In this document: positions 29,449 through 38,667 of the stretch, one piece after another
Layout: each line of letters opens with the position of its first letter
How positions within the stretch are numbered: position 1 is the first letter of the stretch
NCBI RefSeq assembly: GCF_011684115.1
Contig: NZ_JAADJV010000001.1
Span: 1,798,001-1,862,000, forward strand
Length of the DNA: 64,000 nucleotides
DNA from: Rahnella aceris
GTDB lineage: Bacteria; Pseudomonadota; Gammaproteobacteria; Enterobacterales; Enterobacteriaceae
Direction: 5' to 3'
The notes under the pieces: model-generated
The model's database searches: none
What the model saw: only the letters and a program-made list of their open reading frames with translations
Told to the model about the DNA's origin: nothing
Translations under genes and position numbers: made by a program

Positions 29449-30170
29449 GTCTGGTCGGCAAAAAAGGCGTCGTGGTTCGCCATATTCCACGGGCAAATAA
29501 AGCAGATGTGTCGGCACTGGCGGCTTTTGGCGTGGCGACGGTACATGAAGCGCAGGGTCGCAAAGGCTTGCTGGATGCGGGCATCCGTCCGATACAGCAG
29601 GATTGTGCGATTTCCGGCAGCGCCGTCACCGTGCTCACCGCACCGGGCGATAACTGGATGTTCCACGTCGCCGTCGAACAATGTCAGCCGGGCGATATTC
29701 TGGTGGTTGCGCCAACCTCGCCCTGTTCCGACGGCTTCTTCGGCGATTTGCTGGCAACGTCACTGAAAGCGCGCGGCGTGGTCGGGCTGATTGCCGATCT
29801 CGGCGTGCGTGATACCAAAACGCTGCGCGATATGGGTTTCCGCGTCTGGTCACGGGCCGTTCACGCGCAGGGTACGATCAAAGAAACGCTCGGCTCCGTG
29901 AACGTGCCGGTTGTCTGCGCCGGACAGCTAGTGAATCCGGGCGATGCCATTGTGGCCGATGATGACGGCGTTGTGGTCATCCCCCGCCAAGAGGTCGCAC
30001 AAGTGGCACAGGCCAGCCGTGAGCGTGAAGCGCTGGAAGAAAGTAAACGTGCCAGGATGGCAGACGGTGAACTCGGATTGGATATCTACAATATGCGCCC
30101 GCGTCTGGCAGAAAAAGGCCTGAAGTATTTCGATTCGCTGGAAGAACTGGAAAATGCCGCAAGGCGCTGA
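29445..30170 (+). CDS. galC: 4-Carboxy-4-hydroxy-2-oxoadipate aldolase
   Basis: RraA-like aldolase of 241 aa that splits 4-carboxy-4-hydroxy-2-oxoadipate into pyruvate and oxaloacetate, ending the pathway. The metal- and substrate-binding signature [25 protein letters not shown] is visible at about residues 100-125. GAGG lies upstream of the ATG inside galB. Length matches HMG/CHA aldolases. Some family members also decarboxylate oxaloacetate (family knowledge). Confidence 0.92.
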   Translation: MSLVGKKGVVVRHIPRANKADVSALAAFGVATVHEAQGRKGLLDAGIRPIQQDCAISGSAVTVLTAPGDNWMFHVAVEQCQPGDILVVAPTSPCSDGFFGDLLATSLKARGVVGLIADLGVRDTKTLRDMGFRVWSRAVHAQGTIKETLGSVNVPVVCAGQLVNPGDAIVADDDGVVVIPRQEVAQVAQASREREALEESKRARMADGELGLDIYNMRPRLAEKGLKYFDSLEELENAARR

Positions 30171-30179
30171 GGAGCCGAT

Positions 30180-31304
30180 ATGCCGCAGACCCGAATCCCC
30201 TGCCTGCTGATGCGCGGCGGGACGTCAAAAGGCGCATTTTTTCTGGCGGACGATTTACCGCACGAGCAGGCCTTACGCGACAATGTGCTGCTGGCGGCGA
30301 TGGGTTCCCCCGATCCGCGCCAGATTGATGGCCTTGGCGGCGCCGATCCGCTGACCAGCAAAGTGGCGATTATCCGCCCTTCGGCACGCCCTGACGCCGA
30401 CGTCGATTATCTTTTTGCGCAGGTTAATGTCGATAAAGCCGTGGTGGATTACGGACAAAACTGCGGCAATATCCTGGCTGCCGTTGGCCCGTTCGCCATT
30501 GAAAGGCAACTGCTGAGCGCGGTTGAAGGGATTACCCCGGTGCGGATCTTCATGGAAAACACCGGCCAGATTGCGACCGCGCATGTGCCGGTAAAAGAGG
30601 GTCAGGTGTGCTATCAGGGGGAGTTGCGCATCGACGGCGTACCGGGCACCGCGGCCAAAATCAGCGTGGAATTTGCCGATATCGCCGGTTCCAGTTGTGG
30701 CGCGTTGCTGCCAACCGGTAACGCCCGTGACACGTTTGACGGTATCGACGTCACCTGCATCGACAATGGCATGCCCGTTATTCTGCTGCGCGCCGCCGAT
30801 TTCGGGTGCAGTGGTTATGAAAGCCGTGAACAGCTGGATGCAGACACGGAACTGAAAAAACGCCTCGAATCCATCCGCTTACAGGCGGGCCCGAAAATGA
30901 AACTCGGCGATGTCACGCAGCGCACCGTGCCAAAAATGACATTAATTGCCGAACCGCGAAATGGCGGTGCCATCTCCAGCCGGACGTTTATTCCGCATCG
31001 CTGCCACGCCTCGATTGGCGTACTCGGCGCGGTCAGCGTCGCCAGCGCCTGCCTGATCCCCGGCAGCATCACCGAAGGGCTGGCACATACGCCGTCCGGC
31101 AACACGCCTTTAATCAGCGTGGAACATCCGGCCGGGGAATTCAGCGTGGAATTACAACTCGATCCGACAAAAACAGGGGCAGAACGGCTGGCTGGCTGTG
31201 CCCTGTTACGTACCGCAAGGCTGATTTTTGAAGGCCGTGTCGCCATCCCCGCCAGCATCTGGGACGGTCATCAGGACGATCAACAGGGATCTCATCATGA
31301 ATAA
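30180..31304 (+). CDS. galD: 4-Oxalomesaconate tautomerase
   Basis: PrpF-family isomerase of 374 aa with a diaminopimelate-epimerase-like fold; it converts keto and enol forms of 4-oxalomesaconate so that GalB can act. The family hallmarks are the N-terminal CLLMRGGTSKGAFF, GSPDPRQIDGLGGADPLTSKVAI, DYGQNCGNI and the C-terminal RTFIPHRCHASIGVLGAVSVASA. A GAGGAG Shine-Dalgarno sits in front of the ATG, 9 bases after galC. The end overlaps the following dehydrogenase by 8 bases. Confidence 0.92.
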   Translation: MPQTRIPCLLMRGGTSKGAFFLADDLPHEQALRDNVLLAAMGSPDPRQIDGLGGADPLTSKVAIIRPSARPDADVDYLFAQVNVDKAVVDYGQNCGNILAAVGPFAIERQLLSAVEGITPVRIFMENTGQIATAHVPVKEGQVCYQGELRIDGVPGTAAKISVEFADIAGSSCGALLPTGNARDTFDGIDVTCIDNGMPVILLRAADFGCSGYESREQLDADTELKKRLESIRLQAGPKMKLGDVTQRTVPKMTLIAEPRNGGAISSRTFIPHRCHASIGVLGAVSVASACLIPGSITEGLAHTPSGNTPLISVEHPAGEFSVELQLDPTKTGAERLAGCALLRTARLIFEGRVAIPASIWDGHQDDQQGSHHE

Positions 31305-32181
31305 CGTGACCCGCATTACCCTCATCGGCCTCGGCGAAGTGGGCACCATTCTGGCAACGGATCTGAAAAAGCAAAATCCGGCACCGGATATCGTGGCGTT
31401 TGATAAGCTGACAGATTCAGCGGTTATCCGGCAGCGCGCCCGTGACGCCGGAGTGCATTTTGCGCCGTCACTGGAAGACGCCGTGAAAGGCAGTCAGATC
31501 ATTTTCTCCGCTGTGACCGCCGCCGAAGCGTTGAATGTGGCCGGTGCCGTCGCCCGGCATCTCGCACCCGGTCAGTTCTTTCTCGATCTGAATTCAGTTT
31601 CGCCGCACACCAAACGCGAAGCGATGGCGCTGATTGAGCAGGCGGGTGGCAATTACATTGATGTCGCCGTCATGGCCCCCTATCCGCCTGCAAGGCTGAA
31701 AACCCCGTTACTGCTGGGCGGCACACATGTTTACGCGATCAATGAATGGCTGAATGAAACCGGATTTAACAGCAAAGTTCACAGCAACACCGTCGGAGAA
31801 GCCTCCGCCATTAAAATGTGCCGCAGCGTGATGATCAAAGGCCTGGAAGCCCTGACCGCCGAATGCCTGAGTGCCGCGCGCCAGTACGGCGTTGAGCAAG
31901 AAGTGCTCGCCTCGTTGCACGCCAGCTTTCCGTCACTGGGCTGGGACGGACCGTTTCCGCACTATCTCATCAGCCGGATTGCGGAACATGGCAAACGCCG
32001 CGCCGAGGAAATGCGTGAAGTGGTGAAAACACTGGAAGACGTCGGCGTCGCGCCCAACCTGAGCCGGGGAACCGTACTTGCCCAGCAGGGGCTGGTGGAT
32101 GCGCTGGCCGCGAAGGGGATCAGGTATTCGGATCTGGAGCCGTTTGACTGGGGGAGGACAGTAGATCTTTTACGAAAATAA
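31297..32181 (+). CDS. NAD(P)-dependent 3-hydroxyacid-type dehydrogenase with DUF1932 C-terminus
   Basis: 294-aa protein with an N-terminal Rossmann domain (LIGLGEVGTILATDL, residues 9-23) of the 6-phosphogluconate/3-hydroxyisobutyrate dehydrogenase superfamily. It includes DLNSVSPHTKREAM and DVAVMAPYPPARLKTPLLLGG. A helical C-terminal domain follows with AIKMCRSVMIKGLEAL, where the Lys is the likely catalytic residue. The ATG at 31297 overlaps galD by 8 bases, so it is part of the gal operon. It is not needed in the known GalA-B-C-D scheme; it may reduce or oxidise a hydroxy/keto-adipate side product. Function unknown. Confidence 0.85.
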   Translation: MNNVTRITLIGLGEVGTILATDLKKQNPAPDIVAFDKLTDSAVIRQRARDAGVHFAPSLEDAVKGSQIIFSAVTAAEALNVAGAVARHLAPGQFFLDLNSVSPHTKREAMALIEQAGGNYIDVAVMAPYPPARLKTPLLLGGTHVYAINEWLNETGFNSKVHSNTVGEASAIKMCRSVMIKGLEALTAECLSAARQYGVEQEVLASLHASFPSLGWDGPFPHYLISRIAEHGKRRAEEMREVVKTLEDVGVAPNLSRGTVLAQQGLVDALAAKGIRYSDLEPFDWGRTVDLLRK

Positions 32182-32201
32182 GTTGTCCCTTTCTCACCTG
32201 A

Positions 32202-32222
32202 CCGGAGGAGAAAACCGGTCAA
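32202..32222 (+). terminator. Stem-loop after the gal operon
   Basis: GACCGG and CCGGTC form a 6-bp stem with a 9-base purine-rich loop about 20 bases after the dehydrogenase stop. There is no T tract, so it is a weak terminator candidate. Confidence 0.4.
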
Positions 32223-32224
32223 CT

Positions 32225-32440
32225 CCCTCCCCTGCGAAGGGGAGGGTTGGGGTGGGGTGGGGTATTACAGAGAAATCATAGCGTTGAAGTTTGCTTTGGC
32301 ACGTTTTTACCCGGCGGATACTTCAACAATCGTTTCGCCATTAATACCCCCTCCCCGCCTCCCCCTTCGCAGGGGGAGGAGCTAAAACCAAACTCTGGTC
32401 AGATTTAACTGGCGTGCTTCCTTCCCTTCGCAGGGGGAGG
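32225..32440. repeat. BIME-like palindromic repeats, locus 2 (inverted relative to locus 1)
   Basis: Three palindromes lie between convergent operons: CCCTCCCC-TGCGAA-GGGGAGGG (32225-32246), CCTCCCCC-TTCGCA-GGGGGAGG (32358-32379), and a degenerate copy ending GGGGGAGGAGCTAAAA (32421-32448). The first two reproduce the pair at 18.5 kb in reverse order and strand. Flanks match too (AATACCCC..., TTTGGTTT... on the opposite strand). Confidence 0.85.
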
Positions 32441-32449
32441 AGCTAAAAA

Positions 32450-33406
32450 CTACACCCGCTCCGGCATAACCCGATGACACCTCGCCACCACGCCGCCCGC
32501 CCCATGCACAAGATCCTGCGGCATCTGACAACCATCCCCGGCCAGCGGACAACGTTCGCGGAAGTAACATCCCATCGGCAGGTTACGGTTGCTGGGTAAT
32601 TCACCTTTCTTATCGACTATCCCTTCATCAAGCTGACGACCGGCGCGCGGAACCGAATCCAGCAGCAGACGGGTGTAAGGATGTTGCGGTTCGGACAATA
32701 CTTTTTCCGCAGTGCCCAGCTCGACAATTTGCCCGAGATACATCACCGCCACGCGGTCACTCATGTGGCGAACAACCGACACATTGTGAGAAATCAGCAC
32801 ATAAGTCAGGTTGCGCTGGCGTTGCAGTTCCACCAGCAAATTAAGGATTTGCGCCTGCACTGATATATCCAGCGCCGAGGTCGGCTCATCCAGCACGATG
32901 ATGTCTGGCTCTGAAGACAGCGCACGGGCGATAGAAATACGCTGACGCTGACCGCCGGAAAACTCATGCGGCAGACGGTCGAGGTATTCCCTGCGGATCC
33001 CCACCTGCTCTGCCAGCGTCGCAGCCAGTTCACGACGCTCGCGGCTGCTGTTGTGTTTTTGCACGAACACCGGTTCGGTGATGATCCGCCAGACCGGCAG
33101 ACGCGGATCCAGCGACGATTGCGGGTCCTGAAACACCATTTGCATACCGGAGCCGAACCAGGAATTGTCATGGCGTGCGCGGTGCACTTCTCCGCTGCTC
33201 GGCTTCTGTAAGCCCATCAGCAACTGCGCCAGCGTACTTTTCCCGCAGCCGGATTCCCCGACAATGCCTAACGTTTCGCCGCGAATAATATTCAGATCCA
33301 GCCCGTTCAGCGCGTGCACATAACTGGTGGGTTTGCCGCGCCAGTTATAACTGGCGGGGAACCGCACGCGCACATCCTGCAACTCTACCAGTGCCTCAGC
33401 CATCAT
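32450..33406 (-). CDS. ddpF: D-Ala-D-Ala ABC transporter ATPase DdpF
   Basis: Oligopeptide-type ABC ATPase (318 aa): Walker A GESGCGKST, signature FSGGQRQR, Walker B IIVLDEPTSALD, and a C-terminal Cys-containing stretch MGCYFRERCPLAGDGC that can bind a cluster in this family. It is the last gene of ddpXABCDF and overlaps ddpD by the ATGA junction at 33403-33406. Together with DdpD it powers import of D-alanyl-D-alanine released from peptidoglycan. Confidence 0.9.
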   Translation of the reverse strand: MMAEALVELQDVRVRFPASYNWRGKPTSYVHALNGLDLNIIRGETLGIVGESGCGKSTLAQLLMGLQKPSSGEVHRARHDNSWFGSGMQMVFQDPQSSLDPRLPVWRIITEPVFVQKHNSSRERRELAATLAEQVGIRREYLDRLPHEFSGGQRQRISIARALSSEPDIIVLDEPTSALDISVQAQILNLLVELQRQRNLTYVLISHNVSVVRHMSDRVAVMYLGQIVELGTAEKVLSEPQHPYTRLLLDSVPRAGRQLDEGIVDKKGELPSNRNLPMGCYFRERCPLAGDGCQMPQDLVHGAGGVVARCHRVMPERV

Positions 33407-34434
33407 CAGGAATGCTCCTCAATGCGTTGAATGTGGATTTCGCCGGCATAACGCTGCGGATGCCAGCAGGCAACAGATTGCTGCGGAAAATACGGCAACG
33501 AGGCCAGCGCCGGTGTCGCGATGCAGCGGTCATCGGCATGATTGCAGCGGCCACGAAACGCACAGCCCTGCGGCAGTTTGGCCAGATTCGGCACCGTGCC
33601 CGGAATGGCTTTCAGCAGGCTGCGCGGCTCGCCGTTTTCCGGCGCGGCCTGTAATAATCCGATGGAATACGGATGCGACGGCGTGTCGATCACATCCGTC
33701 GTATTGCCGCTTTCAATCACATGTCCGGCATACATCACATAAACCCGGTCGCAAAGCTGGGACACCACGGCCATATCGTGAGTGATAAATAACACGGCGG
33801 TTCCGCTGGCACGGGCTTTGCGCTGGAGCAAACGCAAAACCTGACGCTGCACCGTAACATCCAGCGCCGTGGTCGGTTCATCGGCGATAATCAGCTCCGG
33901 CTCGCAGGAAAATGCCATGGCGATCAGCACACGCTGACGCATACCGCCGGAGAGTTCGAACGGATAACGTGACATCACCTGCTCCGCATCGGCAATCTGC
34001 ATGTCCTGCAGCAGGCCGATGGCTTTTTGCCACGCCTGTGCCTTGCTGAGTTTTTGGTGCAGACAAATGACTTCGCACATCTGACGGCCAATTTTACGCG
34101 TCGGATTCAGGGCGTTCATCGGCTCCTGGAAAATCATCGCCACGCGCGCGCCGCGCAATGTGCGCATCTGCTCCTCACTGGCGTGAATCACGTCGGTGCC
34201 GAGCATGCGTAACGCACCGCCGGTCACGGTAAAACCGTCAGGTGGCAGCAGGCGCATCGCCATCATCGCCGTGACCGATTTGCCTGAGCCGGATTCACCG
34301 ACCACGCCGACGATTTCGCCAGCGTTCACTGAAAGCGACACCTGATTCAGCGCTTTCACTTCTCCGCCGTAAACCGGAAAGACCAGTTGCAGATTGTCGA
34401 TTTCCAGTACCGGCGCCTGGGATTGTTCAGTCAT
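33406..34434 (-). CDS. ddpD: D-Ala-D-Ala ABC transporter ATPase DdpD
   Basis: Second ATPase subunit (342 aa): Walker A GESGSGKS, signature LSGGMRQR, Walker [13 protein letters not shown], the HPYSIGLLQAAPE segment, and a C-terminal Cys motif GCAFRGRCNHADDRC. It follows ddpC with a one-base gap and overlaps ddpF. The gene order equals the E. coli ddp operon. Confidence 0.9.
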   Translation of the reverse strand: MTEQSQAPVLEIDNLQLVFPVYGGEVKALNQVSLSVNAGEIVGVVGESGSGKSVTAMMAMRLLPPDGFTVTGGALRMLGTDVIHASEEQMRTLRGARVAMIFQEPMNALNPTRKIGRQMCEVICLHQKLSKAQAWQKAIGLLQDMQIADAEQVMSRYPFELSGGMRQRVLIAMAFSCEPELIIADEPTTALDVTVQRQVLRLLQRKARASGTAVLFITHDMAVVSQLCDRVYVMYAGHVIESGNTTDVIDTPSHPYSIGLLQAAPENGEPRSLLKAIPGTVPNLAKLPQGCAFRGRCNHADDRCIATPALASLPYFPQQSVACWHPQRYAGEIHIQRIEEHS

Positions 34435-34435
34435 T

Positions 34436-35347
34436 TCAGCGCCCTCTGCTTTTCGGATCCAGCAGGTCGCGCAGACCGTCGCCGAACAGGTTAAAACCGG
34501 TGGCGGTAATCAGAATTGCCACACCTGGAAAGGCTGAATACCACCATTGATCGAGAATATAATTGCGTCCGTTGGAGACCATCGCGCCCCACTCTGCGGT
34601 CGGTTGTTGCGCGCCCAGGCCGATGAACCCTAACGTTGCCGCCATCAGAATCGAGGTACCGATATCCAGAGAAGCCTGCACCACCAGCGGCGGCATCACA
34701 TTGCGCAGCACGTGCCAGGTAATGAGATGCCAGCGTGACGCGCCGAACGTCCGCGTAGCCTGCATATAAGCCTGATGACGCAGCATCAGCGTCTGACCGC
34801 GCGCCAGCCGCACATAAAACGGAATGCGCACCACCGCAATCGCCAGCATGGCGTTAAACAAACTCGGCCCGAGCGCGGCGGCCAGCGCCATGGTTAATAC
34901 CAGCGACGGCACCGACAGCATGATGTCCATACAGCGCATAATCAGCGCATCCACCACACCGCCGACCACGCCGGAAAAACAGCCAAGCAACGAGCCTGTC
35001 GTGCCCGCGATGATCACCACCGCCAGCCCGGCGGCTACGGATTGCTGGCTACCTATCAGCACACGACTGAACAGATCCCGCCCGACTTCATCAGTCCCAA
35101 ACCAGTGCAGCGCGGAAGGTGCCTGCAAGCGGTCGGTCAGGCTGATGGCGTTAGGATCATGCGGCACCAGCCACGGCGAAAAGATCATGATGAAAAGCAC
35201 AATCAGCATGATCGCCAGCCCTAACATCGTCAGCGGACTGCGGCTCAGCAAATAGAATGTGCGCCGCCAGTTGGCAAAGCGCGGTTTGACATCTGGCGCA
35301 ACGATGTCGGCCCGATGATTATTGACACCCGGTTCAATCACAGACAT
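34436..35347 (-). CDS. ddpC: D-Ala-D-Ala ABC transporter permease DdpC
   Basis: DppC-type permease of 303 aa with the HWFGTDEVGRDLFSRVLIGSQQS motif and an EAA-type loop (QAYMQATRTFGASRWHLITWHVLRNVMPPL). I choose ATG 35347 (MSVIEPGVNNH), preceded by GAGGGG and located at the stop of ddpB; a 33-residue upstream extension is out of family. Confidence 0.9.
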   Translation of the reverse strand: MSVIEPGVNNHRADIVAPDVKPRFANWRRTFYLLSRSPLTMLGLAIMLIVLFIMIFSPWLVPHDPNAISLTDRLQAPSALHWFGTDEVGRDLFSRVLIGSQQSVAAGLAVVIIAGTTGSLLGCFSGVVGGVVDALIMRCMDIMLSVPSLVLTMALAAALGPSLFNAMLAIAVVRIPFYVRLARGQTLMLRHQAYMQATRTFGASRWHLITWHVLRNVMPPLVVQASLDIGTSILMAATLGFIGLGAQQPTAEWGAMVSNGRNYILDQWWYSAFPGVAILITATGFNLFGDGLRDLLDPKSRGR

Positions 35348-35351
35348 TGGC

Positions 35352-36368
35352 TCACCCCTCACGGCCGATGCGCGGATCGATCCACACATACAGTAAATCG
35401 ACGCATAAATTGACGATGACGTAGGCAAACGACACCACCACCGCAAAACCCATCACCGCCGGGAAATCCAGCGCCTGAATCGAATTCACCACGTACGCGC
35501 CCATACCCGGCCAGGCAAACACCGTTTCGGTCAGCACCGCGCCATACAACAAATCGCCCATCGCCAGCCCAAGCACGGTGACCGACGGGATCAGCGCGTT
35601 CGGCAAGGCGTGGCTCAGGATCACCCGCCAGCGTGACAACCCGTTAGCCCGCGCCGTCCGAATGTAGTCTTCACTCAGTTGCTCAAGCATCGCCGAGCGA
35701 ATTTGCCGCGCCACGATCCCCATGTGTACAAACGCCAGCGTCAGCGCAGGCATCGCCAGATGTTGCAGGCTGTTCCAGAAGGCGTCCCGGTTACCGGTCA
35801 GCAGGGAATCGAGCACATAAAAGCCGGTGATATTGGCGGGCGGATCCATCCAGTCATCCAGCCTTCCGCCGCCCGGCAGCAGGTTCAGATGCCCGTAGAA
35901 CAGGATGATGACGCCCAGTCCCAGCCAGAACGCAGGCGTGGAAATGCCGAGCACGGAAAGCAGACGCACCAGATGATCCGGAAATTTATTGCGGTACACC
36001 GCCGACAACACGCCCAGCGGAATGCCGAGCACAATCGCCAGAAACAGTGCGCTGACCGCCAGTTCCAGGGTCGCCGGGAAGAACGCTTTCAGGTCTTCGA
36101 GTACCGGACGACCGGTACGGATCGACGTGCCCAAATCGCCGTGCAACAAATCGCTGACGTAACGGAAAAACTGCACGTAAAGCGGCTGATTCAGCCCCAG
36201 TTGCTCACGGATATGTTCGACCATTTCATTACTTGCCCGATCGCCCGCCAGCAGCCGCGCCGGATCACCCGGGATCATATGCGAGATGATAAAAGTAATG
36301 ACGCACACGCCCGCCATCACCAGTATCAGACCCCAGCAGCGCTGGCGAATCAGAGTCCAAAAAGTCAT
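35352..36368 (-). CDS. ddpB: D-Ala-D-Ala ABC transporter permease DdpB
   Basis: DppB-type permease of 338 aa, with an N-terminal helix, the MIPGDPARLLAGDRAS motif, and EAA loop EDYIRTARANGLSRWRVILSHALPNALIPSVT. The ATG at 36368 (MTFWTLIRQRCW) has GGGGA upstream. An upstream ORF extension of 40 residues would run through the intercistronic hairpin into ddpA and is rejected. Confidence 0.9.
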   Translation of the reverse strand: MTFWTLIRQRCWGLILVMAGVCVITFIISHMIPGDPARLLAGDRASNEMVEHIREQLGLNQPLYVQFFRYVSDLLHGDLGTSIRTGRPVLEDLKAFFPATLELAVSALFLAIVLGIPLGVLSAVYRNKFPDHLVRLLSVLGISTPAFWLGLGVIILFYGHLNLLPGGGRLDDWMDPPANITGFYVLDSLLTGNRDAFWNSLQHLAMPALTLAFVHMGIVARQIRSAMLEQLSEDYIRTARANGLSRWRVILSHALPNALIPSVTVLGLAMGDLLYGAVLTETVFAWPGMGAYVVNSIQALDFPAVMGFAVVVSFAYVIVNLCVDLLYVWIDPRIGREG

Positions 36369-36381
36369 AGTTTTTCCCCGT

Positions 36382-36412
36382 AAAACCCCTTTCAGGTCGT
36401 GAAAGGGGTTTT
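36382..36412 (-). terminator. Intercistronic stem-loop ddpA-ddpB
   Basis: AAAACCCCTTTCA and TGAAAGGGGTTTT form a perfect 13-bp stem with a 5-base loop between the ddpA stop and the ddpB start. With its T-rich 3' side it is either a partial terminator or a stabiliser that raises binding protein over permease levels. Confidence 0.8.
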
Positions 36413-36429
36413 CGTGAATGATATTGCGG

Positions 36430-38010
36430 TTATTGCTTATGCATCTGACCAACATTGAAGACTTGCTCAAGCATCGGGTTGAAAACAAAGCCTTTAACGT
36501 CTTTGTTCATCGCCACCTGATAGTTTTTCTGGAACAAATACACGTATGCCGCTTCGTCGATAACGATTTTCTGCGCCTGCTGGTAATAGTCGGTGCGCTG
36601 TTTCTGATCGGTCACTGACACGGCTTTTTTCAGCAACGCATCCACGTCAGGATTTGAGTAGAAGGAACGGTTACCGGGCAGGCCTTTTTTGTCGGACTCA
36701 AACCAGTAGTTCATAAACATGTACGGGTCGGCGAAGTCCGGGCTCCAGTTACCAATTGAGATGTCGTAATCACCCTGCCCGATGCGGTCACGCATGGTGG
36801 CGTTAGCCAGTTTTTCCAGCTTCACGTTAATCCCGGCCTGGCCGAGGCTGGCCTGCACGGAAAGCGCGATGGATTCCCAGTTCGGATCGTTATCGGAATA
36901 CAGGAAGTCCAGCGTCTGCGGCTTGTCTTTGACTTTCTCCAGGTCAGCTTTGGCCTGCGTCAGATCTAAGGTGTATTGCTTCGCCGTCGGGTCGAAACCC
37001 CACATGCCATCAGGAATTGGCCCGCGCATTTGTTTGGCGTTACCGCCGAGAATGCCTTTCACCATGCCCTGATAATCCACGGCAGAAGAAATTGCGCGGC
37101 GTAAATCCACCTGATTCAGCGGCGTTTTGCCGTTATTGAGATACAGATAGGTCACGCGCAACGACGGGAATTCTTCCACGGCGACTTTATTTTCTTTTTT
37201 CAGGGCAGCCAGCTGGTCCATCGGCAGGGAATCGGCAATGTCCAGATCCCCGCGCGACAGTTGCAGGCGGCGGGTGGCGCTTTCACCGATAATTTTCACG
37301 GTCACACGTTTAAAGGCTGGTTTTGCGCCGCTGTAATGCGGATTGGGCACCAGCACCAGTTGCTGACCTTTTTGCCAGCGATCGAGTTTATAAGGGCCGG
37401 AACCGGCAGTATGTCCCGCCAGCCACGCCTTACCTTCATCGGCCGGATTGGCTTTGGCAATCGCCGGATTGACGATACCCGCGCCGTCATTCGCCAGCGT
37501 GTACAGGAATGGCGCGAACGGCGTTTTGAGCGTAAAGGTCACCGTCATCGGATCGACAACGGTCACCGTCATGTCTTTCGGGAAGGCTTCCGACGGCCCC
37601 TGACCGATTTTCATCAGTCGTTCGAACGACCATTTCACCGCATCGGCATTGACGTCGGAACCGTCATCAAATTTAGCGCCCGGCTTGAGTTTGAAGGTCC
37701 AGACCCGTTGATCCGGTGATGCCGTCCAGCTTGCCGCCAGATCCCCTTCAACCTGCGTCGAGCCTTTGCCGTCTTCGGTTTTATACTGCACCAGACGCTG
37801 ATACGCCGGATACGTGACCGTCCAGTCGTTGTTGTCGATAGTCACCGCAGGATCCAACGTTTGCGGATCGGCTGCTTTACCAATCACCAGCATGTCTTTC
37901 GGCACGGCGGCCTGCGTGGCAAAACTTAAGCCTGACAAGGCGAGAAAAATGGCACCGGCGACCTGTGTTTTCGTATTTTTGCGGAACGTGTTGATTGCTG
38001 TGTTGCTCAT
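36430..38010 (-). CDS. ddpA: D-Ala-D-Ala periplasmic binding protein DdpA
   Basis: SBP family 5 protein of 526 aa. It has a signal peptide (AGAIFLALSGLSFATQAA, cleavage near residue 35), and the mature start VPKDMLVIGKAADPQTLDPA is the same as E. coli DdpA. Long identical blocks follow (LFQKNYQ near the end, GFVFNPMLEQVFN). Captures the dipeptide in the periplasm for DdpBCDF. AGGAG lies 7 bases before the ATG. Gene order ddpX-ddpA-ddpB confirms the assignment. Confidence 0.94.
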   Translation of the reverse strand: MSNTAINTFRKNTKTQVAGAIFLALSGLSFATQAAVPKDMLVIGKAADPQTLDPAVTIDNNDWTVTYPAYQRLVQYKTEDGKGSTQVEGDLAASWTASPDQRVWTFKLKPGAKFDDGSDVNADAVKWSFERLMKIGQGPSEAFPKDMTVTVVDPMTVTFTLKTPFAPFLYTLANDGAGIVNPAIAKANPADEGKAWLAGHTAGSGPYKLDRWQKGQQLVLVPNPHYSGAKPAFKRVTVKIIGESATRRLQLSRGDLDIADSLPMDQLAALKKENKVAVEEFPSLRVTYLYLNNGKTPLNQVDLRRAISSAVDYQGMVKGILGGNAKQMRGPIPDGMWGFDPTAKQYTLDLTQAKADLEKVKDKPQTLDFLYSDNDPNWESIALSVQASLGQAGINVKLEKLANATMRDRIGQGDYDISIGNWSPDFADPYMFMNYWFESDKKGLPGNRSFYSNPDVDALLKKAVSVTDQKQRTDYYQQAQKIVIDEAAYVYLFQKNYQVAMNKDVKGFVFNPMLEQVFNVGQMHKQ

Positions 38011-38057
38011 CTGAGAACTCCTGGCTCTGTCAAAAAGTGATAAGAGACGTGCAATAA

Positions 38058-38639
38058 TTACGCGGCATTAACCGGCGGATAGCAGCCGAACCGCTCTTCC
38101 AACAACGGATACGTTTTGGCATCCGGTAATTCAAAGTGCCACCACTCGCTGGTGATACCCTTAAAGCCACCCGCCGCCATCACGGCGTTAAGCAGCAAGC
38201 GGTTACGCTGAATATGTGGCGGTAAATCAGGGTAAAACGGATGCGATACTTCGGTCATTTCATCGAAGCCCGCGCCCATATCCACCGCCTCACCCTGCTC
38301 ATCCAGCAAGGTCAGATCCACCGCCACACCGCGGCTATGGTGCGAACCGAGTCTGATATCCACCACATAATCCGGATTCGGAAACGCCGCCCACAAACAG
38401 GCCTGCGCCGCCTGCGGCCGGTAAGCGTCATAGATTTTCAACGTGAATCCGGCCAGTTTCGCGACTTCGTTACAACGAACCAACGCCGACGCGGCATCGG
38501 GATGCAGCAGGCAGAGGGATTCGCGATAAATCGGCTGACCGGTCAGGTTATCGGCGGTGGCATATTTCAGGTCGATCACCGCATCGGGCAGAATTTCAGC
38601 CAGATCGATCAGGGCAACATCAGGTGTTTTCGTATTCAT
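38058..38639 (-). CDS. ddpX: D-alanyl-D-alanine dipeptidase DdpX
   Basis: VanX-type zinc dipeptidase that splits D-Ala-D-Ala to free D-alanine. The metal site SHHSRGVAVDLTL (His...Asp) and the catalytic EWWHFE motif are present. At 193 aa from ATG 38639 it has exactly the E. coli DdpX length; an ORF extension of 16 residues upstream is less likely. It is the promoter-proximal structural gene, 28 bases after the RpiR regulator. Confidence 0.93.
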   Translation of the reverse strand: MNTKTPDVALIDLAEILPDAVIDLKYATADNLTGQPIYRESLCLLHPDAASALVRCNEVAKLAGFTLKIYDAYRPQAAQACLWAAFPNPDYVVDIRLGSHHSRGVAVDLTLLDEQGEAVDMGAGFDEMTEVSHPFYPDLPPHIQRNRLLLNAVMAAGGFKGITSEWWHFELPDAKTYPLLEERFGCYPPVNAA

Positions 38640-38667
38640 CAATAAATCTGTCCGCTGGTTTAGAAAT

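Noticed and set aside
36369..36488. 40-codon N-terminal extension of DdpB
   Set aside because: It would translate through the ddpA-ddpB hairpin and into ddpA; the family start and Shine-Dalgarno fit ATG 36368.
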